Part shown: in pieces, positions 8,299 to 16,787 of the stretch
How the letters are laid out: each line of letters opens with the position of its first letter
Position numbering within the stretch: position 1 is the first letter of the stretch
Origin: Bacteroides sp. CAG:927
Lineage (GTDB): Bacteria > Bacteroidota > Bacteroidia > Bacteroidales > Muribaculaceae
Assembly: GCA_000431155.1 (NCBI GenBank)
Contig: HF985626.1
Span: 5,981-69,980, forward strand
Direction of reading: 5' to 3'
DNA length: 64,000 nt
Translations under genes and position numbers: made by a program
Notes under the pieces: generated by a model
Databases searched by the model: none
Told to the model about the DNA's origin: nothing
What the model saw: the letters and a program-made list of their open reading frames with translations, nothing else

Positions 8299-9160
8299 TG
8301 TGTGAACGGGCTAACTGTATGGACAGGGTGTCGAGCTGCTGCAGGAAATTACGGCCAAGAGTGTTGATTTCCACGCTCCGGGCACCGGCCTGGCGGGCAA
8401 TGGCCTGAGTGCGGTCGGCATTGTAGGCAGCTTCCGACACCATGGTGACGGCATGCTGCATGGAGCGTGCGGAATCGATCACATTGCGTAGCTGCACGGG
8501 GGTGATTTCCTTGTTCTCGGCACCGAAGTATAATTGGTTTATGCCATAATCTCTTGCAAAATAGCTTAATGAGGGGTGGGCAACTATAATCATGTCGCCG
8601 GCGCATGGTGCGAGGCGCGCGGTAATGGAGTCGTTGAGCGAATTCAATTCCTGCTTTAGCTGGTTAAAACGTGCGCGATAGTAGCCGGCGTTGTCGGGAT
8701 CAATCTTGGTGACGGCATCAAGCATCTGCTGCGCCATGACGAGGCAGTTGGCGGGAGAGGTCCAAATGTGGGGGTCGGAGAGATGGCTGTGTGAGTCATG
8801 GCTGTGGGTGCCGGAGATGTTCTGAAGAGCGGATGCGGAAATGATTTCGGTAGTGCCGTTGTGTCCTATTCCGGAACGAGACAGCAGCTGCCGTTCAAAC
8901 GGCATATTGCCAATGGCAAAATACAAACGGCTGTTGTTTAGCTCTTTCAGCAACTTGATGGACGGCTCATAGTTTTCGGGGTCGGCATCGGGGGGAAGCA
9001 TTGTGACGATGCGGATGCTGTCGCCGACAATACGTTGAAGAAGATAGTTCTGCGGCTCGATGCTTACGGCAACCGTCAGGGGGGAGGATTGAGGGCGCTT
9101 GTTGGTGGAGCATGCGCTCAGGATGAGGAGCAATAGGAATATTCGGGACAGGTGTTTCAT
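8273..9160 (-). CDS. Zinc-type ABC transporter substrate-binding lipoprotein, ZnuA-like
   Basis: The 295-residue protein starts with a lipoprotein signal ending LSAC (Cys17), so it is anchored in the envelope. It is a cluster A-I metal-binding protein. It has a His-rich loop (THSHDSHSHLSDPH near 118-131), a DPHIW ligand region, IVAHPSLSYFARDYG and the C-terminal SEAAYN region. In the first ligand motif the usual DPH is DPENYEP, so that His is replaced by acidic or polar residues, as I recall for other Bacteroidetes homologues. It forms the tail of the tatA-tatC-VanZ/GNAT chain, with a four-base overlap upstream and a 26-base overlap with the ATPase gene. Zinc is the likely substrate, but manganese or iron cannot be excluded. 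Confidence 0.87.
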   Translation of the reverse strand: MKHLSRIFLLLLILSACSTNKRPQSSPLTVAVSIEPQNYLLQRIVGDSIRIVTMLPPDADPENYEPSIKLLKELNNSRLYFAIGNMPFERQLLSRSGIGHNGTTEIISASALQNISGTHSHDSHSHLSDPHIWTSPANCLVMAQQMLDAVTKIDPDNAGYYRARFNQLKQELNSLNDSITARLAPCAGDMIIVAHPSLSYFARDYGINQLYFGAENKEITPVQLRNVIDSARSMQHAVTMVSEAAYNADRTQAIARQAGARSVEINTLGRNFLQQLDTLSIQLARSHNAHIHHSR

Positions 9161-10083
9161 TTGTTTACGCCATATACTTGTGTATGTAGAACGCTTACAA
9201 CATGGTCAAGGTTGTGGATGTTGCCATAAGTCATGAGAATGAGCGGTATGGAAGGGAGTCCGGGGGCGTAAGGTGGCTGAATGTAGCTGAAATTGCGATG
9301 GGCTATGAATCCGAGCCGCTCGTAGAAGCATATTCGGCGGGAAGCCATGCTGTTGGAGCCGGGCAGCTCTACTTCCAGTACGGCGGGGATTGCTATCATG
9401 TCAAGCCATTTGGTGAGAGCCGTGGCACCGATGCCCGAGCCGCGTAGGCTGGAGGTTATGGCAAAGTGCTCAAGATATGCCCATTTGCCGAAATTCCACC
9501 ACGATATAAGGCCAACGGGCTTGCCAAGCCAAAGAACTTCCGTGAACTGCAGCGGATGTGCGGTGTCGGAGGCAAGGCGGTTGATGTTGCCCCAATCGCG
9601 GCGTTCCTCGGGAGGGAAAGATTCGTTGTAAACGTGCTCCAATTCCGGTGTGGGACGGGCGACGGTGCGCAGGCCCACTTTCTGTGCAGTCGGAAGCAGG
9701 CGCCACAGGCAGGGACGCAGAAGGGGAGGGAGGATGAAGGCACCGGCGGTGTCGGCGATGAAATCGTAAAGGTCGCAGGAACGGTTGATGAATTCAGTGC
9801 CCTGCAAAAACTCTATTGCGCCACCGAGAAGGGAACTTGCCACGGCTACGCAAATGTATTGTCTCCAAGTTGGGGGCGTGCAGCGGTAGTGGGCCACATC
9901 AAGCCATGTTATGGAGGCAATGATTCCGAACATGAGAAAGTGTACGACTTTGTCGATGTTGTTGACATCCGGTACTATCTGCTGCGGCACGGGAATGAGC
10001 GTGAGCAGAAGCACGGCTATGATGGTCAAAGCGGTGAGCAGGAAGTGGGGTATGGAATGATAAACCCCGGCTATTTTATTCAT
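9157..10083 (-). CDS. VanZ-like membrane domain fused to a GNAT acetyltransferase
   Basis: The 308-residue protein has two parts. Residues 1 to about 130 are a VanZ-like domain: several hydrophobic helices with DKVVHFLMFG and GAIEFLQ...RSCDLYDFIADTAGA, the typical conserved Asp/His and Glu positions. Residues from about 135 onward are an N-acetyltransferase domain, with SSLRGSGIGATAL as the acetyl-CoA pyrophosphate-binding loop and RRICFYERLGF near the C-terminus. There is no stop or frameshift between the parts, and the reading frame is continuous. It overlaps tatC by eight bases and the metal-binding lipoprotein by four. The acetylated substrate is unknown. A membrane-tethered acetyltransferase is the straightforward reading. 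Confidence 0.82.
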   Translation of the reverse strand: MNKIAGVYHSIPHFLLTALTIIAVLLLTLIPVPQQIVPDVNNIDKVVHFLMFGIIASITWLDVAHYRCTPPTWRQYICVAVASSLLGGAIEFLQGTEFINRSCDLYDFIADTAGAFILPPLLRPCLWRLLPTAQKVGLRTVARPTPELEHVYNESFPPEERRDWGNINRLASDTAHPLQFTEVLWLGKPVGLISWWNFGKWAYLEHFAITSSLRGSGIGATALTKWLDMIAIPAVLEVELPGSNSMASRRICFYERLGFIAHRNFSYIQPPYAPGLPSIPLILMTYGNIHNLDHVVSVLHTQVYGVNK

Positions 10084-10855
10084 AGGATAACTTTTTTCGT
10101 GGCACGAGCAATGCTCCTGCTTCCCAAAGCAAATATATTGGGAGGAACACGACCGTGAGGGTGAAAGGATCGGATGTGGGGGTGATTATGGCGGCTATTA
10201 TGAGCAGTATCACCACGGCATGGCGGCGGTAGCGGCAGAAAAATTCGCGGTGGAGGATGCCGCATTTGCCAAGAAGCCATGCGGCCAGCGGTAGCTCAAA
10301 TACGAGGCCCATGCTGAGGCAGAGCATCAGGAGGGTGTGCATGTAGGAACTGAGGCTGATGGTATTGGGGACATCAGCGCTTACCTGATAGCCGGCAAGA
10401 AACCGTAGGGTGAGCGGGAACACGAGTGTGTATCCGACTGCGACACCGACATAGAACATGATTGCGAGAGTGCCGACTCCTATACGCGCATATCGCCGCT
10501 CTGCGGCATACAGTCCGGGCTTGATGAAGGAGTATGCAAGACCAAGCAGTGCCGGCATGGCAAGAAGAATGCTCATCCAGAATGCGGTGGAGAAGTGAAG
10601 CAGGAGCGGGGCGGCAAGGTCAATGTTGATGAGCTTGATTTCATGGTCAACATTGGTTATGCCCTCCATGCCCGGGAGCGTTGGCAGCTGCCGGAGGAGT
10701 GTGTATAAAGGGAAATCGGGACGGCACGGGGCAAGAATCACGGTGTGAAACAGTGAGGGCATGAAGGCAAAAAGTATCACGCACAGCACCACAGTGAGTA
10801 CCGCGCCTTTGAGAAGCACGCTTCGCAAGGCGTCAACATGCTCCCAAAAAGTCAT
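10076..10855 (-). CDS. tatC: Sec-independent protein translocase TatC
   Basis: TatC is the multi-spanning receptor for twin-arginine signal peptides and moves folded proteins across the inner membrane. I start at the ATG at 10855, giving MTFWEHVDALR, the classical N-terminal TatC motif. A TTG six codons upstream, directly after the tatA stop, would add residues MEAKAD. The protein has about six hydrophobic helices, the conserved FMSxLxxMP-like stretch (here FWMSILLAMPALL) and a conserved Glu in the FELP motif (GLVFELPLAAW). It follows tatA by 18 bases and overlaps the VanZ-GNAT gene by eight. Confidence 0.92.
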   Translation of the reverse strand: MTFWEHVDALRSVLLKGAVLTVVLCVILFAFMPSLFHTVILAPCRPDFPLYTLLRQLPTLPGMEGITNVDHEIKLINIDLAAPLLLHFSTAFWMSILLAMPALLGLAYSFIKPGLYAAERRYARIGVGTLAIMFYVGVAVGYTLVFPLTLRFLAGYQVSADVPNTISLSSYMHTLLMLCLSMGLVFELPLAAWLLGKCGILHREFFCRYRRHAVVILLIIAAIITPTSDPFTLTVVFLPIYLLWEAGALLVPRKKLSYE

Positions 10856-10873
10856 GTCGGCTTTGGCTTCCAA

Positions 10874-11071
10874 TTATTTTTTTTGTTCGTTGTCGGCAGA
10901 ATCGGAAATATCGTTCATTCCGTCTTTGAAGGATTTGACACCTTTGCCCAGTCCGCGCATAAGTTCGGGTATTTTGCGTCCACCGAAGAGGAGGAGCACT
11001 ACGAGGGCTATAACGAGAATTTCCTGCATCCCGAGACCCAAGAAGCACGGAATCATGCAAATAATGTTCAT
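10874..11071 (-). CDS. tatA: Twin-arginine translocase subunit TatA/E
   Basis: The 65-residue protein has one N-terminal transmembrane helix ([17 protein letters not shown]), then the diagnostic [23 protein letters not shown] amphipathic helix, and a short charged tail. TatA oligomers form or weaken the membrane at the translocation site. A 14-residue N-terminal stretch rich in Cys and Ile precedes the usual start. An internal ATG at codon 15 (MQEILV) would give the standard 51-residue TatA length and is a real alternative. No separate tatB is visible, which fits the minimal TatAC systems of many Bacteroidetes. Confidence 0.9.
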   Translation of the reverse strand: MNIICMIPCFLGLGMQEILVIALVVLLLFGGRKIPELMRGLGKGVKSFKDGMNDISDSADNEQKK

Positions 11072-11126
11072 GAGAAATAAAGGATAAAAAATTGAGGGTG
11101 TAAAATTACGTAATTTGGGGCGAATA

Positions 11127-11159
11127 GTTGGCTCTTTTGCAGAAAATTTAATACCTTTG
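11127..11159 (+). promoter_or_regulatory. fabD promoter
   Basis: TACCTTTG at 11152-11159 is a perfect -7 element. GTTG at 11127-11130, 21 bases upstream, is a plausible -33 element. Transcription would begin near 11166, about 25 bases before fabD. Confidence 0.6.
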
Positions 11160-11190
11160 CAGCCTAATTTAGCAATTATTATTATTGATT

Positions 11191-12069
11191 ATGAAAGCAT
11201 TTGTTTTCCCCGGTCAGGGCGCACAGTTTGTCGGAATGGGCAAAGAGCTGTACGACACTAATCCTGTGGCTCATGACATGTTTGAAAAAGCTAACGATAT
11301 TCTTGGATTCCGCATTACCGACCTTATGTTTGAAGGTACGGATGAAGATCTGAAACAGACCCGCGTAACCCAGCCCGCTATTTTCCTTCATTCAGTGATT
11401 TTGGCCAAGACACTCGGTGACGAGTTCAATCCCGATATGATGGTAGGACACTCGCTGGGTGAATTCTCTGCACTTGTGGCAGCCGGAGCTCTCACTTTTG
11501 AGGACGGCCTGCGTCTGGTGTCCGCTCGTGCACAGGCCATGCAGAAGGCTTGTGAGCTGAACCCATCTACCATGGCGGCTGTTCTCGCGTTGCCTGATGC
11601 CACTGTTGAAGAGGTATGCGAAAGCGTGCCCGGCGTGGTGGTATGCGCCAATTACAACTGCCCCGGACAGATCGTGATTTCGGGTGAGGTAGAGGCAATT
11701 GATGCCGCATGTGAGAAATTGCTTGCAGCCGGTGCAAAACGTGCCCTCAAGCTCAAGGTGGGCGGCGCATTCCACTCTCCCTGCATGGAGCCTGCCCGCG
11801 CTGAACTCGCAGCAGCTATCGAGGCTACTCCCGTATCAACCCCTATTTGCCCTGTTTATCAGAATGTAGATGCCAAGCCCCACACTGATCCTGCCGAAAT
11901 CAAGGCTAATCTCGTGGCACAGCTCACTTCGCCTGTGCGCTGGACACAGACCGTGCAGAATATGATAGCCGACGGTGCAACAGAGTTTGTGGAACTTGGC
12001 CCGGGCAAGGTGCTTCAGGGTCTTGTCAGCAAAATTGACCGTTCGGTAGCCATTTGCGGCCGCCAGTAA
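11191..12069 (+). CDS. fabD: Malonyl-CoA:ACP transacylase
   Basis: FabD loads malonate from CoA onto acyl carrier protein for fatty acid elongation. The 292-residue protein has the nucleotide loop FPGQGAQ at 6-12, the nucleophile elbow GHSLGEFSA with Ser88, and the catalytic His in AFHSPCM near 197. I use the ATG at 11191. A TTG two codons upstream is in frame but less likely. Its stop overlaps the start of the M16 peptidase gene by one base (TAATG). Other fatty-acid genes (acpP, fabF) lie about 24 kb away in this window. Confidence 0.96.
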   Translation: MKAFVFPGQGAQFVGMGKELYDTNPVAHDMFEKANDILGFRITDLMFEGTDEDLKQTRVTQPAIFLHSVILAKTLGDEFNPDMMVGHSLGEFSALVAAGALTFEDGLRLVSARAQAMQKACELNPSTMAAVLALPDATVEEVCESVPGVVVCANYNCPGQIVISGEVEAIDAACEKLLAAGAKRALKLKVGGAFHSPCMEPARAELAAAIEATPVSTPICPVYQNVDAKPHTDPAEIKANLVAQLTSPVRWTQTVQNMIADGATEFVELGPGKVLQGLVSKIDRSVAICGRQ

Positions 12070-13307
12070 TGCTGTCCGAAAGCATACATCCACTGTTTAC
12101 GTATCACACACTGCAGAATGGTCTGCAGTGTGTGATACGCTATTCTACCCGTACGGCAGAGTATTGCGGGCTTGCAATCAATGCAGGCAGTAGAGATGAT
12201 TTTGCGGGGATGGAGGGGCTGGCCCATTTTGTGGAGCACACGATATTCAAGGGCACATCACATCGCCGTGCAGGGCATATCCTGAACCGAATGGAGAGTG
12301 TTGGCGGTGAGCTTAACGCATATACCACCAAGGAACTCACTATGATTTATTCGGTTTTCCCGCCCAAGAATCTGCAACGTGCAATGGAGCTGATTGCTGA
12401 TCTGGTGGCGTACAGCCGTTTTCCTGATTCGGAGTTAAAAAAGGAGCGCGAGGTGGTGGCGGATGAGATTGACACTTATCTTGACATGCCCAGCGATGCG
12501 GTATATGATGATTTTGAAGATCTGGTGTTTGCCGGATCGTCCTTGGGCCATAACATATTAGGCTCCAAGAAAAGTATTGAGCTGTTTACCTCGGAGACGT
12601 GCCGTGAATATGTTTCACGCAACTATGTGCCGGGTAATATGGTGCTGTTTTATCAAGGGCCCGAGAAACCCGACAAGGTTATAAATATGGCAATACGCTA
12701 TTTCGGCGTACTGAATCATCCGGTTCCGGAACGCAACCGCTGCAAACCGTTGTGCGTTGACCCGTTTGATGTGACGCGCAACATTGACTCGCACCAAGCT
12801 CACTGTGTGATTGGCGGCAGAATCCCGGATATGTATTCGCCGAACCGTACTGCTATAGCTCTGCTCGCGAACGTGATAGGAGGGCCGGGGATGAATTCGC
12901 TGCTTAATGTGGCCCTGAGAGAGAAGCGCGGTCTTGTTTACGGTGTAGAGGCTACCGCCCAGTTCCTGACCGACGCGGGGTTGTTTACAATTTATTTCGG
13001 ATGTGATCCCGAAGATGCGTCAAGATGTGCCCGGCTGGTGGATTCGGTGCTGAGGCATGTTCTTGACACTCCGCTGTCGGGGGCGGCACTTGAGCGAGCC
13101 AAGCGACAGTACAAGGGTCAGATGGAGCTGAGTCATGACAGCTCGGAACAGACCGCTCTCGGCGCGGCACGGGCGGTGCTGCATCATGGAGGCGCGCTGA
13201 GTCTCGCTGAAATGACAGAGCGTGTGGAGAGCCTTACGGCGGAAGATATGCGCATGGCGGCAGAACTTATGTTCGGGAGCAGATTGAGCCGACTCACCCT
13301 GCACTAA
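12069..13307 (+). CDS. M16 family zinc metallopeptidase (insulinase-like)
   Basis: The 412-residue protein has the inverted zinc motif HFVEH at residues 53-57 with the third ligand Glu in REVVADEIDTY (near 127-134). It also has the C-terminal M16 half with GGPGMNSLLN and REKRGLVYGVEA, the Arg-Tyr pair of the active site. It lacks a signal peptide and so is probably cytoplasmic. Homologues are processing-type peptidases of the mitochondrial processing peptidase/PqqL group. The start overlaps the fabD stop (TAATG). Codons 11 to 24 contain an 18-bp perfect inverted repeat, described separately. Confidence 0.92.
   Translation: MLSESIHPLFTYHTLQNGLQCVIRYSTRTAEYCGLAINAGSRDDFAGMEGLAHFVEHTIFKGTSHRRAGHILNRMESVGGELNAYTTKELTMIYSVFPPKNLQRAMELIADLVAYSRFPDSELKKEREVVADEIDTYLDMPSDAVYDDFEDLVFAGSSLGHNILGSKKSIELFTSETCREYVSRNYVPGNMVLFYQGPEKPDKVINMAIRYFGVLNHPVPERNRCKPLCVDPFDVTRNIDSHQAHCVIGGRIPDMYSPNRTAIALLANVIGGPGMNSLLNVALREKRGLVYGVEATAQFLTDAGLFTIYFGCDPEDASRCARLVDSVLRHVLDTPLSGAALERAKRQYKGQMELSHDSSEQTALGAARAVLHHGGALSLAEMTERVESLTAEDMRMAAELMFGSRLSRLTLH
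12100..12139. repeat. 18-bp perfect inverted repeat with 4-base loop inside the M16 peptidase gene
   Basis: The arm CGTATCACACACTGCAGA (12100-12117) is followed by ATGG and then by its exact reverse complement (12122-12139). It begins 31 bases after the start codon and encodes residues 11 to 24 (TYHTLQNGLQCVIR), a normal M16 N-terminal strand. The mRNA would form a very stable hairpin close to the ribosome start site. There is no T-run, so it is not a simple terminator. Confidence 0.95.
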
Positions 13308-13369
13308 CCGTTTTGGGAGTTTTTTTGGCGAAAATGGCAATAAGGGTGCATAATGTCGTTTTTTATTGC

Positions 13370-13377
13370 TAACTTCG
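13370..13377 (+). promoter_or_regulatory. Possible -7 element for dusB
   Basis: TAACTTCG matches TAnnTTTG at all but one fixed position and lies 26 bases before the dusB start, in the 95-base gap after the M16 gene. No clear -33 element was found, so this is weak. Confidence 0.3.
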
Positions 13378-13402
13378 TGAATTAAAATCCCAGTTTCCGT
13401 CT

Positions 13403-14404
13403 ATGAAGATTGCAGACATAGATCTTGGACCGCGTCCGGTGATGCTCGCTCCGATGGAGGATGTCACCGATCCATCGTTTCGCCTGATTTGTAAGGAGCA
13501 GGGGGCCGATATGGTATATACAGAATTTGTGAGCGCAGATGCGCTGATACGCAATATCTCGGCCACCACCCGCAAGCTGCATATTGCACCGGGCGAGCGT
13601 CCCTGTGCCATACAGATTTACGGACGAGAGGTAGGCCCTATGGTAGAGGCGGCCCAAATAGCGGAAGCAGCCGGTCCGGATATACTGGATATCAATTTCG
13701 GATGTCCGGTGAAAAAAGTTGCCGGCAAGGGGGCAGGAGCGGGGATGCTGCGCGATGTGCCTAAAATGCTTGAGATAACCCGTGCGGTAGTGGATGCCGT
13801 GAAAATACCTGTTACGGTGAAAACGCGACTCGGCTGGGATCATGACTCAAAGATTATCGTGACACTTGCAGAGCAATTGCAGGATTGCGGCATTCAGGCA
13901 CTAACGGTGCATGGCCGCACTCGGTCGCAGATGTACACCGGAAGCGCCGACTGGGATATGATAGCGGCAGTGAAGCAAAATCCACGATTGAAAATACCGT
14001 TAATCGGAAACGGAGACATCACAACACCGGCTCAGGCCCGTGAAGCATTTGAGCGTTATGGCGTGGACGGGGTGATGGTGGGCCGTGCTTCTATCGGTGC
14101 CCCATGGATATTCCGCAGTATGAAAGATGCCGTGAACGGGGGCAGCGGTGAAGATACGATGACCTTGGCTGAAAAATTTGCTCTGATCCGGCGTCAGATA
14201 AACGAAAGCATAGACCGGATAGATGAGTACCGCGGCATACTTCACATCAGGCGGCATCTTGCGGCCTCTCCGTTGTTCAAGGGTATTCCGGATTTTCGTC
14301 CCACCCGCATAGCCATGCTTCAGGCTTCCACCAAAGAAGATCTGATGTCCATACTTGACAATGTGGAACAGATGCTCAATGACAAATTGTTATCATTATC
14401 ATAA
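13403..14404 (+). CDS. dusB: tRNA-dihydrouridine synthase
   Basis: Dus enzymes reduce specific uridines of tRNA to dihydrouridine using FMN and NADPH. The 333-residue protein has the FMN-barrel start MLAPMEDVTDPSFR (residues 14-27), the Dus signature INFGCPVKKVAGKGAGAGML with the catalytic Cys near residue 98, KTRLGWD, TVHGRTRSQMYTG and the phosphate-binding GVMVGRASIGAPW. The best fit is the DusB class. Start at the ATG at 13403. The FMN-binding Lys and the catalytic Cys are both present. Confidence 0.93.
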   Translation: MKIADIDLGPRPVMLAPMEDVTDPSFRLICKEQGADMVYTEFVSADALIRNISATTRKLHIAPGERPCAIQIYGREVGPMVEAAQIAEAAGPDILDINFGCPVKKVAGKGAGAGMLRDVPKMLEITRAVVDAVKIPVTVKTRLGWDHDSKIIVTLAEQLQDCGIQALTVHGRTRSQMYTGSADWDMIAAVKQNPRLKIPLIGNGDITTPAQAREAFERYGVDGVMVGRASIGAPWIFRSMKDAVNGGSGEDTMTLAEKFALIRRQINESIDRIDEYRGILHIRRHLAASPLFKGIPDFRPTRIAMLQASTKEDLMSILDNVEQMLNDKLLSLS

Positions 14405-14434
14405 ATACCTCTATTATTCTCATATCACTTGACT

Positions 14435-15148
14435 ATGAAAAAGTTATTGCTATCAGCTATTGCAGCGTTTGCTTTTATACCGGCTTCGCTTAACGCGCAG
14501 ACCAAGAGCTATGCCCTTGATGTGCATGAGTTTCATGAACTTGAAGTGGTTGATGCCATAAATGTGGATTATCAATGCAATCCCGAAAAGGCAGGTAAAG
14601 TGGAGTTTGAGACGACTCCGGAACTTGCGCCAGCCATCCTGTTTGAACCTAACAAGGGCAAACTTGCAATAAAACTGACACCTACTGATGTGCCATACCG
14701 AAATCTTCCTACCGTCAGGGTATATTCATCATATCTTTCCAAGGTGGAGAATTCAGGTGATTCCACAGTGAGAGTTCTCGCATCGGCAGGCATGCCCGAA
14801 TTCAATGCCAAAGTGATAGGAAACGGGCGTCTTGTGGTGCGCAATGTGCGCGCCACGGATGTAAAAGCATCGATACTGACCGGTAAAGGCACGCTCGTGA
14901 TTTATGGAGAATGTACCAAAGCACATCTCAAATGTGTGGGCGGCTCAAGTTTTCTACAGGCTGATGAGCTTGAGGCCAAGGAAGCGAAATGCTCTATTAC
15001 CGGCAACGGCACAATCAATTGCTATGCAATAGACAAGCTCAATGTGAGCGGTCTCGGAAACGGCACGGTGCAATACCGAGGCAATCCTGAGGTGAAAAAG
15101 AGTGCACTCAGCCGTGTGAAAATAGTGAGCATAGATTCCGCCAATTGA
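14435..15148 (+). CDS. Secreted GIN-domain protein (DUF2807)
   Basis: The 237-residue protein begins with a Sec signal peptide (MKKLLLSAIAAFAFIPASLNAQ, cleavage after about residue 22). The rest is a right-handed beta-rich head GIN domain: repeated strands such as VKASILTGKGTLVIYGECTKA and ITGNGTINCYAI, with alternating G-N-G turns. Such proteins are envelope-located in Bacteroidetes and have no established biochemical role. The ATG at 14435 is chosen because it directly precedes the signal peptide. The stop overlaps the flippase gene by one base (TGATG), so the two are probably co-translated. Confidence 0.82.
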   Translation: MKKLLLSAIAAFAFIPASLNAQTKSYALDVHEFHELEVVDAINVDYQCNPEKAGKVEFETTPELAPAILFEPNKGKLAIKLTPTDVPYRNLPTVRVYSSYLSKVENSGDSTVRVLASAGMPEFNAKVIGNGRLVVRNVRATDVKASILTGKGTLVIYGECTKAHLKCVGGSSFLQADELEAKEAKCSITGNGTINCYAIDKLNVSGLGNGTVQYRGNPEVKKSALSRVKIVSIDSAN

Positions 15149-16662
15149 TGGGGCAGCCGCAGCCGGATATGGGGGGCATGAAGCTCAAGGTGGCGCGCAC
15201 CTTGAAATGGAATGTCATTGATAAAGTGGCATCTCAATTGCTTTATGCGCTTACCGGTCTGATACTTGCCAATATGCTCTCACCGGCCGAATTTGGCGTG
15301 GTGGGGGCTATTCTTGTGTTTCAGGCTTTTGCATCACTGTTTGTGGATAGCGGATTTTCGTATGCTCTGATACAGAGAAAATCACCTACAGACTTGGATT
15401 ACAGTACAGTGCTGTGGTTTAATATGGGCATGGCCGGAGTGGTGTATGTGGGATTGTGGTTTGCCGCTCCATGGATAATGACATTGTTCAAGGACGCGCC
15501 GGAAGAGCTTGTGCCTTTAAGCCGTGTGATGTTTCTTACGTTTATTCTCAACGGTTCGGCCATAGTGCAGACAAACCGATTGATGAAACGTATGGATGTG
15601 AAGATGGTGGCCGTGAGCAATTCTCTGGGGCTTTTTGCCGGCGCCATAGTGGGTATAGGGTTGGCGTTGCTCGGGTACGGAGCATGGGCGCTCGTATGGC
15701 AAGCGGTGGCTGTGGCAGCCGTAAAATCGGGTGTGCTGTGGCTTACTGGAAAATGGGTGCCTATGCTGAGATTTTCATGGAGAGCTTTGAAATCATTTTT
15801 AGGCGTGGGTATGGGGATGGCAATGACTTCGTTTCTCAACACCCTTTTTCAAAACATATATTCTTATTTTATCGGCAACAAGGTGGGCGTAACCTCGCTC
15901 GGCTACTATACTCAGGCCGACAAGTGGAGCAAAATGGGCATATCATCGCTCTCAGCTGTCATTACCTCGTCTTTTTTGCCGGTTCTGGCAGAGTATCAGG
16001 ATGATGCTAAGAAATTTGCATCGGCGACAGCCAAGATGAACCGGTTTACTTCATATTTGCTGTTTCCGGCAATGGGTATGCTGATTCTTATGGCAGAGCC
16101 TATATTCCATACCTTGTTCGGAACGAAATGGGATGCTTCGGTGGCATTGTTTCAGCTGCTGCTTGTGCGCGGCATATTTACTGTGCTCACGCAACTGTAT
16201 GCCAATTATGTGCTTGCGTTAGGAAGAGCGAAACTAAATGTTCATATTGAGCTGTTGCGAGATGGAATAGCATTGCTGGCGATATTCATTACCTTGCCCT
16301 ATATTGCACTGGCACCCGCAATGGATATAACCTTGGGTGTGCGCATATTTATTATGGGGCAGGTGGTGGCGTCGGCTGTGGCGTGGATAGTGACCCTGTT
16401 TATAGCCGCACGGCTTTCGCGCAGGAGCTGGAGTGAGTATCTCACAGATTCGCTGCCATACATGATGCTTACCGTTCTGATACTTGTGCCGATGTGGTAT
16501 GAATCAAGGCTGATAAGCGCAGCATGGGTACTTTGCTTGGTGCAGGGAGTCACTGGAATTGTGCTGTACATGCTCGCAAATAAGATGCTCGGGAGCAAGA
16601 TACAGAGCGATGCTATCGCATATTTTATGCATCGTGGCAAAAAAAAATCTGAGCTTCGTTGA
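15148..16662 (+). CDS. Polysaccharide flippase (MATE/MVF superfamily, Wzx-like)
   Basis: The 504-residue integral membrane protein has 12 to 14 hydrophobic helices and the family N-terminus TLKWNVIDKVASQLLYALTGLILANMLSPAEFGVVGAI, typical of lipopolysaccharide or O-antigen flippases. A central YTQADKWSKMGISSLSAVITSSFLPVLAEYQDD segment is also characteristic. It would move lipid-linked glycans across the inner membrane. Start: the ATG at 15148 overlaps the upstream stop. A second ATG at 15178 (MKLKVARTLKW) fits the family start better, so the first ten residues are uncertain. There are no glycosyltransferases beside it, so its substrate cannot be inferred from context. Confidence 0.88.
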   Translation: MGQPQPDMGGMKLKVARTLKWNVIDKVASQLLYALTGLILANMLSPAEFGVVGAILVFQAFASLFVDSGFSYALIQRKSPTDLDYSTVLWFNMGMAGVVYVGLWFAAPWIMTLFKDAPEELVPLSRVMFLTFILNGSAIVQTNRLMKRMDVKMVAVSNSLGLFAGAIVGIGLALLGYGAWALVWQAVAVAAVKSGVLWLTGKWVPMLRFSWRALKSFLGVGMGMAMTSFLNTLFQNIYSYFIGNKVGVTSLGYYTQADKWSKMGISSLSAVITSSFLPVLAEYQDDAKKFASATAKMNRFTSYLLFPAMGMLILMAEPIFHTLFGTKWDASVALFQLLLVRGIFTVLTQLYANYVLALGRAKLNVHIELLRDGIALLAIFITLPYIALAPAMDITLGVRIFIMGQVVASAVAWIVTLFIAARLSRRSWSEYLTDSLPYMMLTVLILVPMWYESRLISAAWVLCLVQGVTGIVLYMLANKMLGSKIQSDAIAYFMHRGKKKSELR

Positions 16663-16776
16663 ATCATAACAGTTATTTACTTATTGTGCAAATAACTATA
16701 GTGCGCAAAATCGCTGAAAATCATTTTTTAAGCTGATTTTTGTCAGATAATTAACGATTTTTTAGTTGAAGTTCAT

Positions 16777-16784
16777 TATATTTG
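16777..16784 (+). promoter_or_regulatory. -7 promoter element for the structured RNA
   Basis: TATATTTG is a perfect Bacteroidetes -7 element. A start about seven bases downstream falls at the 5' edge of the first hairpin (16788). No good TTTG or GTTG lies at the usual 19 to 21-base distance upstream, so the -33 contact would be weak. Confidence 0.5.
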
Positions 16785-16787
16785 CGC

